A model generated the notes under the pieces. That model searched no databases. It saw only the letters and a program-made list of their open reading frames with translations, and was not told where the DNA came from. Positions 45,115 through 54,665 of a DNA stretch of 64,000 nucleotides are shown here, piece after piece. The stretch lies in the NCBI RefSeq assembly GCF_000772955.1, contig NZ_JPVO01000054.1, forward strand, positions 186,001 to 250,000. The letters are read 5' to 3'. This DNA comes from Ureibacillus sinduriensis BLB-1 = JCM 15800. Its GTDB lineage: Bacteria > Bacillota > Bacilli > Bacillales_A > Planococcaceae. Positions within the stretch are counted from its first letter, which is position 1; each line of letters begins with the position of its first letter. Position numbers and translations under genes: made by a program.

Positions 45115-46497
45115 CTACGATTCGCCTAGTTCTTTCATTCTTGGGTCACTATAAATATCCTTATCGAGGTCGCCCATAATTCTAGCTGTCGTAACTCCTG
45201 CCGTCATGGAACCACTGACATTTAATGCCGTACGCCCCATATCAATCAACGGTTCAACCGAAATTAACACCCCTGCAAGAGCAACAGGTAGATCAAGGGC
45301 CGATAATACGATTATGGCAGCAAATGTTGCACCACCACCAACACCGGCCACTCCAAATGAACTAATCGCAACAACGACTATAACAGTTGCAATAAAGCCA
45401 ATATCAAGCGGGTTAATTCCAACAGTCGGTGCAATCATGATTGCCAACATGGCAGGGTAAACCCCAGCGCATCCATTCTGGCCAATCGAAAGTCCAAAGG
45501 AGCCTGCGAAGTTTGCAATTCCATCCGGAACACCTAAACGTTCTTCTTGTGTTTTTAAATTTAATGGCAGAGTCCCGGCACTCGATCTTGAAGTGAAAGC
45601 GAAAAGTAAAGTTTCACTCGCTTTTTTTACATACATAATTGGGCTTAAGCCTGTCAGGGAAATGATGATCAAGTGGATAAGGAATACGATTAGTAACGCT
45701 ATATAAGATGCGATTACAAATTTTCCTAAATTGTAAATTGCCCCAAAATCACTTGTTGCCACGGTGCGTGCCATTATCGCCAAAATTCCGTATGGCGTCA
45801 GCCTTAGAACAATCGTCACGACGCCCATAACCAATGAGTAAATTGCGTCAATGGCTTTATTGATTGTTTTGGAAGTTGCTTCATCTTTGCGGACAATTCT
45901 TAAATAGGAAAATCCTAAAAAGGCTGCAAAAATAACTACAGCAATGGTCGAAGTTGAACGGGCACCAGTCAAATCCAAGAAGGGGTTGGCAGGGAACAAT
46001 TCTATAATTTGTTCAGGCAATGATTTTACTCCCGCCGATTGCTCTTCCAAAGATGTGCCTCGTTCAATCTCTGCATCACCTTGCACTAATTGAGTGGCAT
46101 CAAGGTCAAATATGGTAGCCGAGAAAATACCGACACCTGCTGAAATGGCAGTAGTGCCTATCAGTATAACCAAAATAAGTCCAGCAATTTTCCCTAGATT
46201 TTTTCCAAGCTTCATTTTAGTAAAAGCCGCTAAAATGGAAATGAATACAAGTGGCATTGCGATCATTTGCAAAAGCTTTACATAGCCTGTACCAATGATG
46301 TTGTACCAGGGCACAGTCTTTGTCACAACATCGGAGGTAGCACCAAAAATAAGCTGGAGTGCTAAACCTAAAAGAATACCTAAACCTAGTGCAGCAAAAA
46401 CACGATTGGAAAACTTTACATGTTTTTTGTTTAAGTAGCGCAAAAATACCATGAGTGCCAATAATATGGCGACATTAATTAGTATTATTATTGTCAT
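45115..46497 (-). CDS. tcyP: L-cystine:cation symporter TcyP
   Basis: 460 residues, DAACS-family transporter, close to the 463 of B. subtilis TcyP. TM segments throughout; the substrate-site loop FTSRSSAGTLPLNL (about 302) and NGCAGVYPAMLAIM (about 343) are typical of the cystine branch and differ from the SSSESALP of dctP. It imports cystine as a sulfur source. GAGGTGAAAC precedes the ATG. An extended -10 lies upstream. Confidence 0.87.
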   Translation of the reverse strand: MTIIILINVAILLALMVFLRYLNKKHVKFSNRVFAALGLGILLGLALQLIFGATSDVVTKTVPWYNIIGTGYVKLLQMIAMPLVFISILAAFTKMKLGKNLGKIAGLILVILIGTTAISAGVGIFSATIFDLDATQLVQGDAEIERGTSLEEQSAGVKSLPEQIIELFPANPFLDLTGARSTSTIAVVIFAAFLGFSYLRIVRKDEATSKTINKAIDAIYSLVMGVVTIVLRLTPYGILAIMARTVATSDFGAIYNLGKFVIASYIALLIVFLIHLIIISLTGLSPIMYVKKASETLLFAFTSRSSAGTLPLNLKTQEERLGVPDGIANFAGSFGLSIGQNGCAGVYPAMLAIMIAPTVGINPLDIGFIATVIVVVAISSFGVAGVGGGATFAAIIVLSALDLPVALAGVLISVEPLIDMGRTALNVSGSMTAGVTTARIMGDLDKDIYSDPRMKELGES

Positions 46498-46517
46498 ATA
46501 GTTTCACCTCGAAAAGT

Positions 46518-46526
46518 AGTATACCA
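46518..46526 (-). promoter_or_regulatory. Extended -10 promoter of tcyP
   Basis: On minus: TGGTATACT, an extended -10, 21 bases before the tcyP ATG. No clear -35. Confidence 0.55.
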
Positions 46527-46687
46527 GATTTAAGGGTATTTCTGGAGAAATTTGCTTATATTCGCTGCTTAGAATAAGTTACCTAGTAATTTTCAAGATA
46601 TATTTGCACATCTACTCGACCTATTTTGGACTAGTTGAGCCATTCTAATGCATTTAGAGAGAAAAACCATTGAAAAGGCGACAATTG

Positions 46688-46716
46688 TAAACATTTTCGT
46701 CAAATTTTGATACAAT
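46688..46716 (+). promoter_or_regulatory. Promoter of the esterase-like gene
   Basis: TAAACA (46688-46693), 17-bp spacer, TACAAT (46711-46716). Confidence 0.6.
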
Positions 46717-46759
46717 ACTAGATATTCAATGCTTGAAAGATGAGAAAGGAATTAAAAAC

Positions 46760-47416
46760 ATGAAATCACCTTATACGTTTAAACATATCGCTCCATTAAA
46801 TAATAGTGACGAACTTCAACCAGCTTTATTTTTGTTTCATGGCTTAGGAAGTAATGAAAACGATTTATTGCAATTGGTCCAGGATTTTAAGGGTCAATGT
46901 CATATTTTTAGTATGAGAGGCCCCATCACACATTCTCCCGGCTTCGCTTTTTATACTTTTGAAGAAGAAGGCAAGCCAATAAGAGAAGTATTTGATAAGA
47001 TGATTACCTTCAGCCAAAGTTTTATTTTAGAAGCAATTGAACAGTTCAATCTCGATATCAACAAAATCTTTTTAATCGGTTTTAACCAAGGTGCGGCAGT
47101 TGTCGAAACGCTTACTCTAACATTAGGGAACCTCATCAAAGCTTCGGTTGCTTTAAGTGGTTATCTGCCGGAATTTGTGATGAATGAGTATAAGAAAGCC
47201 CCATTGGATCGAACAAAGATCTTTATTTCCCATGGTGAATATGATTATGATTTTCCTATCCAGTGGGCCCAAAGTAGCAAAGAGTATTTCAAGGAGATTG
47301 GTGTACAAGTTACATTTAAAACATACCCTGATGGGCACGGAGTCACACCTGAAAATTTAGGGGATATGGTCGGATTTATTGCTGAAAATTTAGCAGATAC
47401 GGATGAGCTGAATTAA
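46760..47416 (+). CDS. Carboxylesterase-like alpha/beta hydrolase with Ser nucleophile replaced by Asn
   Basis: 218 residues. Phospholipase/carboxylesterase family fold: LFLFHGLGSNENDLL oxyanion region (about 25-39), nucleophile elbow, Asp in SHGEYDYDFP (about 160) and His in DGHGVTPE (about 191). The elbow should read GFSQG; here it is GFNQG with AAC at 47084-47086 (N109). The rest of the triad and the frame are intact, so this is not an obvious pseudogene. AAAGGAATT precedes ATG 46760. The Asn could make it a non-hydrolytic binding protein, or the base call could be wrong. Confidence 0.85.
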   Translation: MKSPYTFKHIAPLNNSDELQPALFLFHGLGSNENDLLQLVQDFKGQCHIFSMRGPITHSPGFAFYTFEEEGKPIREVFDKMITFSQSFILEAIEQFNLDINKIFLIGFNQGAAVVETLTLTLGNLIKASVALSGYLPEFVMNEYKKAPLDRTKIFISHGEYDYDFPIQWAQSSKEYFKEIGVQVTFKTYPDGHGVTPENLGDMVGFIAENLADTDELN

Positions 47417-47589
47417 AAAAGTGAGACTTGGGTTACAGATGAAAAGTTTCTTGGTATACAAGTGAATTATTTAAGGTAGGAACTAACGTTTTTATAATAT
47501 CTTAAGTGTGGAATCGAATTCTCCTGGAACAGCATGATAGCAGGTTAGATTCAAGTCCGTGCATCCCAAAGAGCTATAGAAATAAAATT

Positions 47590-47631
47590 AAATACCATTT
47601 ACCTACTCAAGGAAAATGGTATTTTAATTTT
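47590..47631. terminator. Bidirectional terminator between convergent genes
   Basis: 11-bp stem (47590-47600 with 47614-47624), 13-nt loop; TTAATTTTTTTA on plus and TAATTTTATTT on minus. Serves the esterase-like gene and the EAL-domain gene. Confidence 0.85.
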
Positions 47632-47634
47632 TTA

Positions 47635-49800
47635 TTAGATTGTATCCAGCAGGTTTTCTGCTTCCTCCAGAGGCATCGGCTTGTGGAAGTAATAGCCTTG
47701 CCCTGATTTGCATCCCATCTTCTGCAATATTGAATATTGTTCAGCAGTTTCAATTCCTTCCGCGACAACATGCATTCTCAGTTTCTCGGCAAGAAGGACA
47801 ATGGTTTGTACGACTGCGTGCATATCACTGTTATTAATATCATTAATAAAACTTCGGTCGATTTTGATTTCGGAGAAAGGCAGCTGCTGCAAGTAGCTTA
47901 GACTTGAAAAACCGACGCCAAAATCATCAATGGAGCTCTCATACCCTAATTTTTTCAACTCCAACAATATGTCTTTTGCCTTTTTAAAATCGAATAACTC
48001 AACACTTTCAGTAACTTCAATTTTTATATAATCTGGTGTTATCTGATATTTTTCCACTAAAGAAAGGAAATCCTTCATAAACGATTCACTGTAAAAATGA
48101 ACAGGCGAGATATTGACAGCGATAGGCACCATCTTTAACCCTTTTGAAAGACGGATGTTCTGGAATTTCAAAACTTTCCTTAAAATTAGAATGTCAACTT
48201 CATTTATTTTCCCGCTTTTTTCAGCTATCGGTATAAACTCAGCAGGAGATACAGGTCCTAAAACTGGGGAATGCCACCTCGCCAATGCTTCAAATCCTTC
48301 AATCTCATCTGTATTCAGATTAATCTTTGGCTGTAAGTAAACTGTAAATTCCTCGTTTTTAATCCCAAATTGCAATTGATTCAAAATATTGAGTTCTCTT
48401 TGAATGATTTCATCTGTTCCCATTTCAAAATAGGAGACAAGCGAATTTTGAAGACGTGAATTTGTTAAGGCTGTATCTGCGCGCCTAATACTTTCATCAA
48501 TTGTTAAATGTTCATTAAAATAAGAAACACCGATTCTCAATGTAATGAATATGTCTCTATCTGCAATCGTAAATGGGGTGGATGTGATTTGTAGTATCTC
48601 ATTAATAAAATGATCCAGATTTTCTACATTAGATTGTTTAACACCTAAAATAACAGAAGTAGTCGAAAATCTGCCGTAAATTACGTCGCTATTTAGGTTA
48701 TTGATCGAAAGAAAACGATTCACAATTTGACCGATTAATTCATCACCAGATTTTCTCCCATACAGATCAACTATACTTGAATATTCATTCGGCTGAATGA
48801 TTAGAAGAGAGCCTACGATCTTCTTATCGACCCACATCGCTAAATTGGTATAAAAGTTATTATAATTTGGTATACCTGTGGTCATATCAAAAAATGCCAA
48901 TTTTTTCAATTCCTGTTTCTGTTTCACATATTTCATCGAAAGGGCAACTATGGGAGAAAGTTTTTTTAGGAACTCGATATCCACCTGTCTTAGTTGCATT
49001 TCCTCTTTTATGTATATCGAAAAATAACCAAGTAAATTTTTTTCATTTGTAAAGATGGGCTTTGACCAACATGAAGACAGATTATATTTTTTTATTAGAT
49101 TATTTGAGTCGATGTTTTTGCTGGACAAATCATTAATATAGATCACACTGTCATTATAGCCAGTCGCTGATCCACTCATTTCAAGATGATTCATGGCCTG
49201 TATCAAGGAAAGCGGGAGTGAACCACTTGCAATGGCTACTAAATTTCGTTCGTGATCAACAACATGGATAGCACAAAAAATATCCCGGATATAGTATTGT
49301 TCCACTTTTTCAGTAATCAATTGAAGGATATTGTTTAACTCGCCATTCTCCTCCAAGTCAATATATACTTCATGTTCGAGTTTGGAAAGCATCTTGCTAA
49401 GCATTTGCTCTGTTATATCCATGCAATGAATTAACGCATAGGAAGCTAAGCCGTCACGATCCACTATGGGTTGACAGAAAATATGGTTCCAGAATGCACA
49501 ACCATCTTTCTGATAATGGATCATGTTCACCTCGAATGGCTGCCTCCGATCAAAATTAAAAAAGAGTTCCCCATTATGCTCCATACTTGTTTTAACTCCG
49601 GTTAACACGTCGAAATTTTTTCCGATTAATTCAGTTTGCAAGTAACCAGTTAATGTTGTAAATGCCTGATTAACATAGACAAATGGAAAATCGCTTTTTT
49701 CTAAGCTTATGATGGCCATACCAATATGAAACTGCTCACTAATATTACAAAGAAATGGAAGTAATTCATTCTTTGTGAGGGGCATTTTCGTATTATACAT
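47635..49800 (-). CDS. PAS-GAF-GGDEF-EAL protein, probable c-di-GMP phosphodiesterase
   Basis: 721 residues. Order: PAS (about 15-135, FVYVNQAFTTLTGY), GAF-like (about 145-295), a GGDEF domain (about 305-460) whose signature is lost (YGRFSTTS where GGDEF is expected), and an EAL domain (about 470-720). EAL catalytic motifs are intact: EGFEALARW, DDFGVGFSSL, IKIDRSF, EGIET and GQGYYFHKP. So it should hydrolyse c-di-GMP, with a sensing or allosteric GGDEF. GGGGGAACAAGC precedes the ATG. No TM, so cytosolic. An extended -10 lies upstream. Confidence 0.92.
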   Translation of the reverse strand: MYNTKMPLTKNELLPFLCNISEQFHIGMAIISLEKSDFPFVYVNQAFTTLTGYLQTELIGKNFDVLTGVKTSMEHNGELFFNFDRRQPFEVNMIHYQKDGCAFWNHIFCQPIVDRDGLASYALIHCMDITEQMLSKMLSKLEHEVYIDLEENGELNNILQLITEKVEQYYIRDIFCAIHVVDHERNLVAIASGSLPLSLIQAMNHLEMSGSATGYNDSVIYINDLSSKNIDSNNLIKKYNLSSCWSKPIFTNEKNLLGYFSIYIKEEMQLRQVDIEFLKKLSPIVALSMKYVKQKQELKKLAFFDMTTGIPNYNNFYTNLAMWVDKKIVGSLLIIQPNEYSSIVDLYGRKSGDELIGQIVNRFLSINNLNSDVIYGRFSTTSVILGVKQSNVENLDHFINEILQITSTPFTIADRDIFITLRIGVSYFNEHLTIDESIRRADTALTNSRLQNSLVSYFEMGTDEIIQRELNILNQLQFGIKNEEFTVYLQPKINLNTDEIEGFEALARWHSPVLGPVSPAEFIPIAEKSGKINEVDILILRKVLKFQNIRLSKGLKMVPIAVNISPVHFYSESFMKDFLSLVEKYQITPDYIKIEVTESVELFDFKKAKDILLELKKLGYESSIDDFGVGFSSLSYLQQLPFSEIKIDRSFINDINNSDMHAVVQTIVLLAEKLRMHVVAEGIETAEQYSILQKMGCKSGQGYYFHKPMPLEEAENLLDTI

Positions 49801-49834
49801 GCTTGTTCCCCCGATACAATAAATTGTTTAAAGA

Positions 49835-49843
49835 AAGTATAAC
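49835..49843 (-). promoter_or_regulatory. Extended -10 promoter of the EAL-domain gene
   Basis: On minus: TGTTATACT, an extended -10 about 35 bases before the ATG. The stretch from 49844 to 50145 is AT-rich and holds nothing else I can support. Confidence 0.45.
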
Positions 49844-50145
49844 AAATTTATGAATAATATAGCAGTATTATTTTATAATAGTTTGAAAATTCACTAATAT
49901 TTTAAAAATATAAGTGTAATTAATTTTATATAATTATTATCTAGAATACTCTAATTTTCCTAGGAAACAAAGCATCCATCTATGTATCCTAAGTCATGAA
50001 TTAATGTAAATGTTCCGATTCATCATATTCTCCCTTGTGTCTACGTAAATTAGTTAAAAGTATAATCATCTTGACTCTTTATATATTAAACCGATTTTAA
50101 CAATATATTAAAGAGGGATATTCACTTATCAAATAAGGGGATTTT

Positions 50146-50190
50146 ATGGTAGATCAGCCGTCAAAAAAATGCGAAGGGAAGAATGCATGA
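50146..50190 (+). CDS. 14-codon leader ORF coupled to the small protein
   Basis: ATG at 50146 preceded by AAGGGG (50135-50140) at good spacing reads MVDQPSKKCEGKNA-stop. Its TGA overlaps the next ATG (ATGA at 50187). The SD, short length and overlap look like a leader peptide or a translational coupler. No function is claimed. Confidence 0.4.
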   Translation: MVDQPSKKCEGKNA

Positions 50191-50315
50191 AGATTGATGA
50201 TATTGTCTTAGAAAAATTGGGAGTTTATTTTGTTTATCATGATATCTATAATCGTTATGGTATTCATTTCGAAACATTTGTAGAGAGGTGGAAAAAGGGG
50301 ATCTTGGAAATATAA
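50187..50315 (+). CDS. Small protein of 42 residues
   Basis: Reads MKIDDIVLEKLGVYFVYHDI, then YNRYGIHFETFVERW, ending KKGILEI. GAAGGGAAG precedes the ATG at good spacing. Amphipathic helix plus aromatic residues, no TM. It overlaps the 14-codon leader by 4 bases and lies just before the minus-strand yqfW terminator. Composition and SD look genuine. An in-frame ATG at 50169 could extend it by 6 residues. Family not recognised. Confidence 0.6.
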   Translation: MKIDDIVLEKLGVYFVYHDIYNRYGIHFETFVERWKKGILEI

Positions 50316-50317
50316 GC

Positions 50318-50356
50318 AGAAAAAACAGGCAACAGTAATGATACATGTCGCCTGTT
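50318..50356 (-). terminator. Intrinsic terminator of ispG-yqfW
   Basis: Stem AACAGGC (50324-50330) with GCCTGTT (50350-50356), extended by ACA/TGT; on minus followed by TTTTTTCTG. Confidence 0.8.
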
Positions 50357-50359
50357 CTA

Positions 50360-50938
50360 TTAAAAATGTTTTGAAATCCAATGGTTAGCATCTGCCCAAT
50401 TATTAATTCTGACGACGTTCGAAGGAATCGATTTTCGATTATATGGCGTATCAAATAATAAGACTGGAATATTTAGTTCTTCTGCCAACATCACTGCGTT
50501 GTCGTGTTTGTCTTCAAAGAAAACGTCTACAGCTTGCTTTTTCGCCACAGCCAATTTATCGTGGCTGCCGATTAGCTCGATGTGATGGAAAGGAACTTTA
50601 TGATTCTCAAACCACTTTTGGGTTATTTCTAGTACACTTACATCACGTGCAGAGATATAAATTAGTTCATATACATGCTGCCATTTTTCCAAAATGGCCT
50701 GAGCATCCTGTGCAATGGTGCTAACCGAATACATATAAGCTTCATTTTCCTTGAACCATTTTGCAAATTCATTGCGGTCCACTGGATGGGGAAAGGCACT
50801 TAAAAAATCGTATTCAATGACATCTTTTAAGACAATGTTCGTTTTATAGCGTTCGTTGATGTGAGGAATGAGAGTGTCTGGCGTTGTCACTGTTCCATCA
50901 ATATCAATTCCAAAACGTGGTTTTTGCTTGGACGTCAT
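50360..50938 (-). CDS. HAD-superfamily 5'-nucleotidase-like protein (YqfW)
   Basis: 192 residues. HAD motif I FGIDIDGTV (about 10-18), motif II YISARD (about 93), motif III/IV KKQAVDVFFEDKHDNA (about 130-145), the NT5C/deoxyribonucleotidase type. It likely dephosphorylates a small metabolite; the substrate is unknown. Position next to ispG matches B. subtilis YqfW. AGGTG precedes ATG 50938; it lies 14 bases after ispG on the same strand, so the two are cotranscribed. Confidence 0.85.
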   Translation of the reverse strand: MTSKQKPRFGIDIDGTVTTPDTLIPHINERYKTNIVLKDVIEYDFLSAFPHPVDRNEFAKWFKENEAYMYSVSTIAQDAQAILEKWQHVYELIYISARDVSVLEITQKWFENHKVPFHHIELIGSHDKLAVAKKQAVDVFFEDKHDNAVMLAEELNIPVLLFDTPYNRKSIPSNVVRINNWADANHWISKHF

Positions 50939-50952
50939 AAAAAACACCTGGC

Positions 50953-52065
50953 CTATATTAAGCTTTTTGCTTCATTTTTTTCTCGTGCTATAACCATTTC
51001 GGCTGCTAATTTATCGATTTCTTTTTTCAGTTCTTCTACCATTGTAGCTTCAGGTACTTTCCGAACAGTTTTTCCTTTCATAAATAACAAACCTTCTCCG
51101 CGTGCACCAGCAATACCGATATCAGCTTCGCGGGCTTCTCCGGGACCATTTACCGCGCACCCTAGAACGGCTACTTTTAAAGGAACATTTAACTTTGAAA
51201 TGTATTCTTCTACCTCGTTGGCAATGGAAATAAGATCGATTTCTATTCGTCCGCAAGTAGGGCATGAAATTAGAGTGGCCATATTAGAAGCAAGGCCAAA
51301 GGATTTTAATAATTCACGCGCGACTTTCACTTCTTCAACTGGATCAGCAGATAAGGAAATTCGTAATGTATTCCCGATACCTTTCGATAGGATTGCTCCA
51401 AGACCGGCAGCTGATTTGACTGTACCGGCAAATAAAGTACCTGATTCGGTAATCCCTAGGTGCAATGGGTAGTCAAACGCTTTTGCCGCTTTTTCATAGG
51501 CTTCGATTGCAAGATTTACATCAGAAGCTTTCATAGAGACAATGATATCGTGGAAGTCCAAGTCTTCTAATATTTTAATATGATGCAATGCCGATTCAAC
51601 CATACCTTCGGCGGTAGGGTAACCGTACTTCTCCAAAATATGTCGCTCTAATGAACCAGCGTTAACACCGATGCGGATAGGTATACCTTTTGCTTTCGCT
51701 GCATTTACGACAGCTTCGACTTTCTCGCGGCGGCCAATATTGCCCGGGTTGATGCGTACTTTATCTATTCCATTCTCAATTGCCTTTAAAGCTAACTTAT
51801 AATCAAAATGAATATCCGCTACTAATGGGATATTTATACGTTTTTTAATATCAGCAATAGCATTTGCAGCGCGTTCGTCCGGAACTGCAACACGAACGAT
51901 CTGACAACCCGCTTCTTCTAATCTAAGAATTTCTGCGACTGTCGCTTCTACATCATGTGTTTTTGTTGTACACATACTTTGGATGAATAGTTCATTACTA
52001 CCACCAATCGTTAAATTCCCAACACGTACAGGTCGTGTTTTTGAACGGTGAATGAGTTCACTCAT
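50953..52065 (-). CDS. ispG: 4-hydroxy-3-methylbut-2-en-1-yl diphosphate synthase IspG
   Basis: 370 residues. MEP pathway step before IspH: converts MEcPP to HMBPP with a 4Fe-4S cluster. The TIM barrel begins [20 protein letters not shown]; the C-terminal cluster domain has CPTC (about 267) and [10 protein letters not shown] (about 302). AAGGAGAGAATC precedes the ATG. IspH is encoded about 19 kb upstream on the opposite strand, so the two last MEP enzymes share this region but not an operon. Confidence 0.97.
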   Translation of the reverse strand: MSELIHRSKTRPVRVGNLTIGGSNELFIQSMCTTKTHDVEATVAEILRLEEAGCQIVRVAVPDERAANAIADIKKRINIPLVADIHFDYKLALKAIENGIDKVRINPGNIGRREKVEAVVNAAKAKGIPIRIGVNAGSLERHILEKYGYPTAEGMVESALHHIKILEDLDFHDIIVSMKASDVNLAIEAYEKAAKAFDYPLHLGITESGTLFAGTVKSAAGLGAILSKGIGNTLRISLSADPVEEVKVARELLKSFGLASNMATLISCPTCGRIEIDLISIANEVEEYISKLNVPLKVAVLGCAVNGPGEAREADIGIAGARGEGLLFMKGKTVRKVPEATMVEELKKEIDKLAAEMVIAREKNEAKSLI

Positions 52066-52176
52066 GAAGATTCTCTCCTTTTTAAGGTACGTATCTTAAC
52101 TTTTCTCGTACCACACTTCTATTATTTTATCAGTGTAGTGGGAGTTGAACAAGGAAGAAGCGTCATTTTTTACTTA

Positions 52177-52512
52177 TCAGCAATTATTTTCTATTTTATC
52201 ATAGATTGGAATTTTAATAAGTTCGCCAGTTACCATCGCTTGTTTTTGCAAGTGTGGATTCAGTTTATAGAACTGTGCCATTCTTTCGGGATACGATAAG
52301 TCGACCTCTGATGGGTAGGCTGCAAGCAGGCTTTGTACCGTATCGCCGGCGGCAGTAACTACAGAGAGCGTTTTAACGGCAATTTGTTGTTCACATACTT
52401 CTACTGCTTGTTGTTTATCAAAGGCTGCAAGCGGTACTGTACCTTCAGTTAAATCTATTTTAATCACAGCTGCTATAAGGAAAAACACAGCGGTAAAAAT
52501 AAGAAATCTCAT
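52177..52512 (-). CDS. LysM-like secreted or anchored protein (YqfZ position)
   Basis: 111 residues. N-terminal signal/TM (about 1-20, RFLIFTAVFFLIAAVIKI) and a C-terminal LysM-like repeat (TAAGDTVQSLLAAYPSEVDL, then FYKLNPHLQKQAMVTGELIKIP). LysM domains bind peptidoglycan. AAAGGAGGGATT precedes ATG 52512; an upstream ATG at 52560 would place the SD inside. Position after ispG matches yqfZ of B. subtilis. Confidence 0.8.
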   Translation of the reverse strand: MRFLIFTAVFFLIAAVIKIDLTEGTVPLAAFDKQQAVEVCEQQIAVKTLSVVTAAGDTVQSLLAAYPSEVDLSYPERMAQFYKLNPHLQKQAMVTGELIKIPIYDKIENNC

Positions 52513-52565
52513 AAAAAAATCCCTCCTTTCTCTCACTATATGAAGAGAAAGGGGAATCATGCCTA

Positions 52566-53075
52566 TTATTTTTTTGCTATTTTTGGATATTTTGTTGATG
52601 CCAGAATTAATATAACCATTGTAATAATGATCTCTATTATTGTAGAGACTATGCTAGATAACCTTATTAGTGAAAATAGTACAGTCAATAGTGTGGACCA
52701 TGTGATCGCTAATGCGGCCGTGCGCCACAGATGCCGATATTCTCCCCGTCGGTTCATGATTTTTAAGACAATGATACCAACAAAAGCATAAATACTGATT
52801 CTAATAAATAGAACAATCGTCGAAGTTAGGGTTAATAGTACAAAGGCGAAAGGATATAAGAGCCATTGAATATCTTCCACATATTCCGTCAATCCTTGAA
52901 TGTTGTATGAAGTCTCTGTTACACCTGTTAAAAATTGATAGAATGAATAGACTGTTACTATCGCAATCAAAATAAAAACATATTGAATCGTTTTCCCGAT
53001 AGTTAATAATCTATAAGCAGCCAATTTTTTTGGATGTATAAGACTGTCGATAAAAATCTGCGAGTGTTTTACCAT
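52566..53075 (-). CDS. DUF1189-family membrane protein (YqgB-like)
   Basis: 169 residues. Four TM segments: about 28-48, 70-92, 95-115 and 135-162, with a cytosolic start HSQIFIDSLIHPKKLAAYR that is typical of DUF1189. Function unknown. TATGGAGGAGAA precedes ATG 53075. Same neighbourhood as B. subtilis yqgB. Confidence 0.8.
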   Translation of the reverse strand: MVKHSQIFIDSLIHPKKLAAYRLLTIGKTIQYVFILIAIVTVYSFYQFLTGVTETSYNIQGLTEYVEDIQWLLYPFAFVLLTLTSTIVLFIRISIYAFVGIIVLKIMNRRGEYRHLWRTAALAITWSTLLTVLFSLIRLSSIVSTIIEIIITMVILILASTKYPKIAKK

Positions 53076-53228
53076 ATTTTCTCCTCCATAAGAGAGTTTA
53101 ACATGAATATAAATGTACAATAAAGATAGTAAGAGTAATTTAAGAGAATTGGTCTTGTATTAATGGCACTTGAAACTTTTTAACATATCATGCGTATATT
53201 TTGGAAATAGGGAATAGGAGTTGTTTTT

Positions 53229-53708
53229 TTGGATATCATTGCATGGGTACTAATTATTGCTAGTTTTATCATTGCGTTCGTAGGTCTGGTCTATCCGATT
53301 ATTCCATCGGTACTCTTTATTGTATTGGGTTTTATCGCATATGGGTTATTTTACTCCTTTGCGGATTTGGGTTGGATATTTTGGACGATTGAAATTTTAT
53401 TTATAGTTCTGTTGTTTGTTGCCGATTCACTTGCAAACCTGGTGGGAGTGAAAAAATTTGGAGGCACGAAAGCCGGGATGTGGGGAAGTACAATTGGCTT
53501 ACTGATCGGACCTTTCATCATCCCAATTGCAGGTATATTGATCGGACCATTTATTGGTGCTGTTATAGGGGAGCTTATCGTCACTAAAACTGAATATAAA
53601 CAAGCTTTTAAAGCTGGTGTGGGGTCATTGGTCGGCTTTTTAACCTCTATCGTGACAAAAGGTATAATCCAAATAATCATGATCATTATTTTCATCGTTT
53701 TTATTTGA
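53229..53708 (+). CDS. DUF456 membrane protein (YqgC-like)
   Basis: 159 residues, TTG start with AATAGGAGTTG upstream. Hydrophobic with five or six TM segments and the DUF456 pattern [17 protein letters not shown] and glycine-rich [19 protein letters not shown]. Function unknown. Located just before sodA as in B. subtilis. Confidence 0.85.
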   Translation: MDIIAWVLIIASFIIAFVGLVYPIIPSVLFIVLGFIAYGLFYSFADLGWIFWTIEILFIVLLFVADSLANLVGVKKFGGTKAGMWGSTIGLLIGPFIIPIAGILIGPFIGAVIGELIVTKTEYKQAFKAGVGSLVGFLTSIVTKGIIQIIMIIIFIVFI

Positions 53709-53860
53709 GTTGAATAAGGCGAAAAGGTAAATGCAACCAACCTTTCCGTCAAAAGGCTGAATTGTAATTCTTAAGTGTTTATTGATTGAATCGGGCCAAT
53801 AATTTTGATAGTCTAGAAAAGGAATCAAGATTACTTTTTAATTTGAGGGAGGAAATACAA

Positions 53861-54466
53861 ATGGCTTATGAATTACCACAATTAACTTATGCATATGATG
53901 CATTAGAACCAAACATTGATGCGAAAACTATGGAAATCCACCATACTAAACATCACAACACATATGTAACAAACTTAAACGCTGCTGTAGAAGGAACTGA
54001 ATTTGCAGGTAAAGATCTTTTAGACCTTATCTCAAACATCGATGCTCTTCCAGCTGACAAACAAACAGCTGTACGTAACAATGGCGGTGGACATGCCAAC
54101 CATACATTATTCTGGGAAATCCTAGCTCCAGGTGGTGCAACAGCGCCGACTGGTGAACTATCTTCTGCAATCGATGCGAAATTCGGTAGCTTCGATAACT
54201 TCAAAGAAGAATTCGCAAAAGCAGCTACTGGCCGTTTCGGTTCTGGATGGGCTTGGTTAGTTGTAGATGGTGGCGAAATCGCCATTACTTCAACTCCAAA
54301 CCAAGACTCTCCAGTAATGGAAGGTAAAACGCCTGTACTAGGCTTGGACGTTTGGGAGCACGCTTACTACCTAAACTATCAAAACCGTCGTCCTGACTAT
54401 ATTACTGCATTCTGGAATGTAGTAAACTGGGATGTTGTTGAATCTAAATATCAAGCAGCAAAATAA
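53861..54466 (+). CDS. sodA: Superoxide dismutase [Mn]
   Basis: 201 residues. Dismutates superoxide in the cytosol. Metal ligands: His27 in [11 protein letters not shown], His about 82 in GHANHTLFW, Asp and His in [11 protein letters not shown] (about 164-168). GGHANHT and the final LDVWEHAYY support the Mn type. GAGGGAGGAAATAC precedes the ATG at 53861; a longer frame from 53786 has no SD. Very strong codon bias towards a highly expressed gene. Confidence 0.97.
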   Translation: MAYELPQLTYAYDALEPNIDAKTMEIHHTKHHNTYVTNLNAAVEGTEFAGKDLLDLISNIDALPADKQTAVRNNGGGHANHTLFWEILAPGGATAPTGELSSAIDAKFGSFDNFKEEFAKAATGRFGSGWAWLVVDGGEIAITSTPNQDSPVMEGKTPVLGLDVWEHAYYLNYQNRRPDYITAFWNVVNWDVVESKYQAAK

Positions 54467-54500
54467 GCCCAAAATTAGATTCTCAATAGTGTGTAATTAA

Positions 54501-54538
54501 GGCGTTGGCCCACAAATTCGGTGGGCCAACGTCTTTTT
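54501..54538 (+). terminator. Intrinsic terminator of sodA
   Basis: GC-rich 12-bp stem (54502-54513 with 54521-54532), then CTTTTTG. Confidence 0.92.
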
Positions 54539-54665
54539 GTTCTGTAATCGGAACAAGGAACAAGAATAATTGAGAATTAATCGGAATAGAATAGAGACGA
54601 CAATATTGATGTAATGAATCTTTTATCGTTGATTGTGCAAGTTTCCATATGAATGGAGTGAATTA

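Noticed and set aside
47505-47575. tRNA-like string (TTCAAGTC followed by CATCCCA)
   Set aside because: The bases around the apparent T-loop do not pair, no acceptor stem partner is found upstream, and no anticodon arm can be drawn.
53771-53816. SigA promoter for sodA (TTGATT then TTGATA or TAGTCT)
   Set aside because: The -10 candidates match the consensus too poorly to call.
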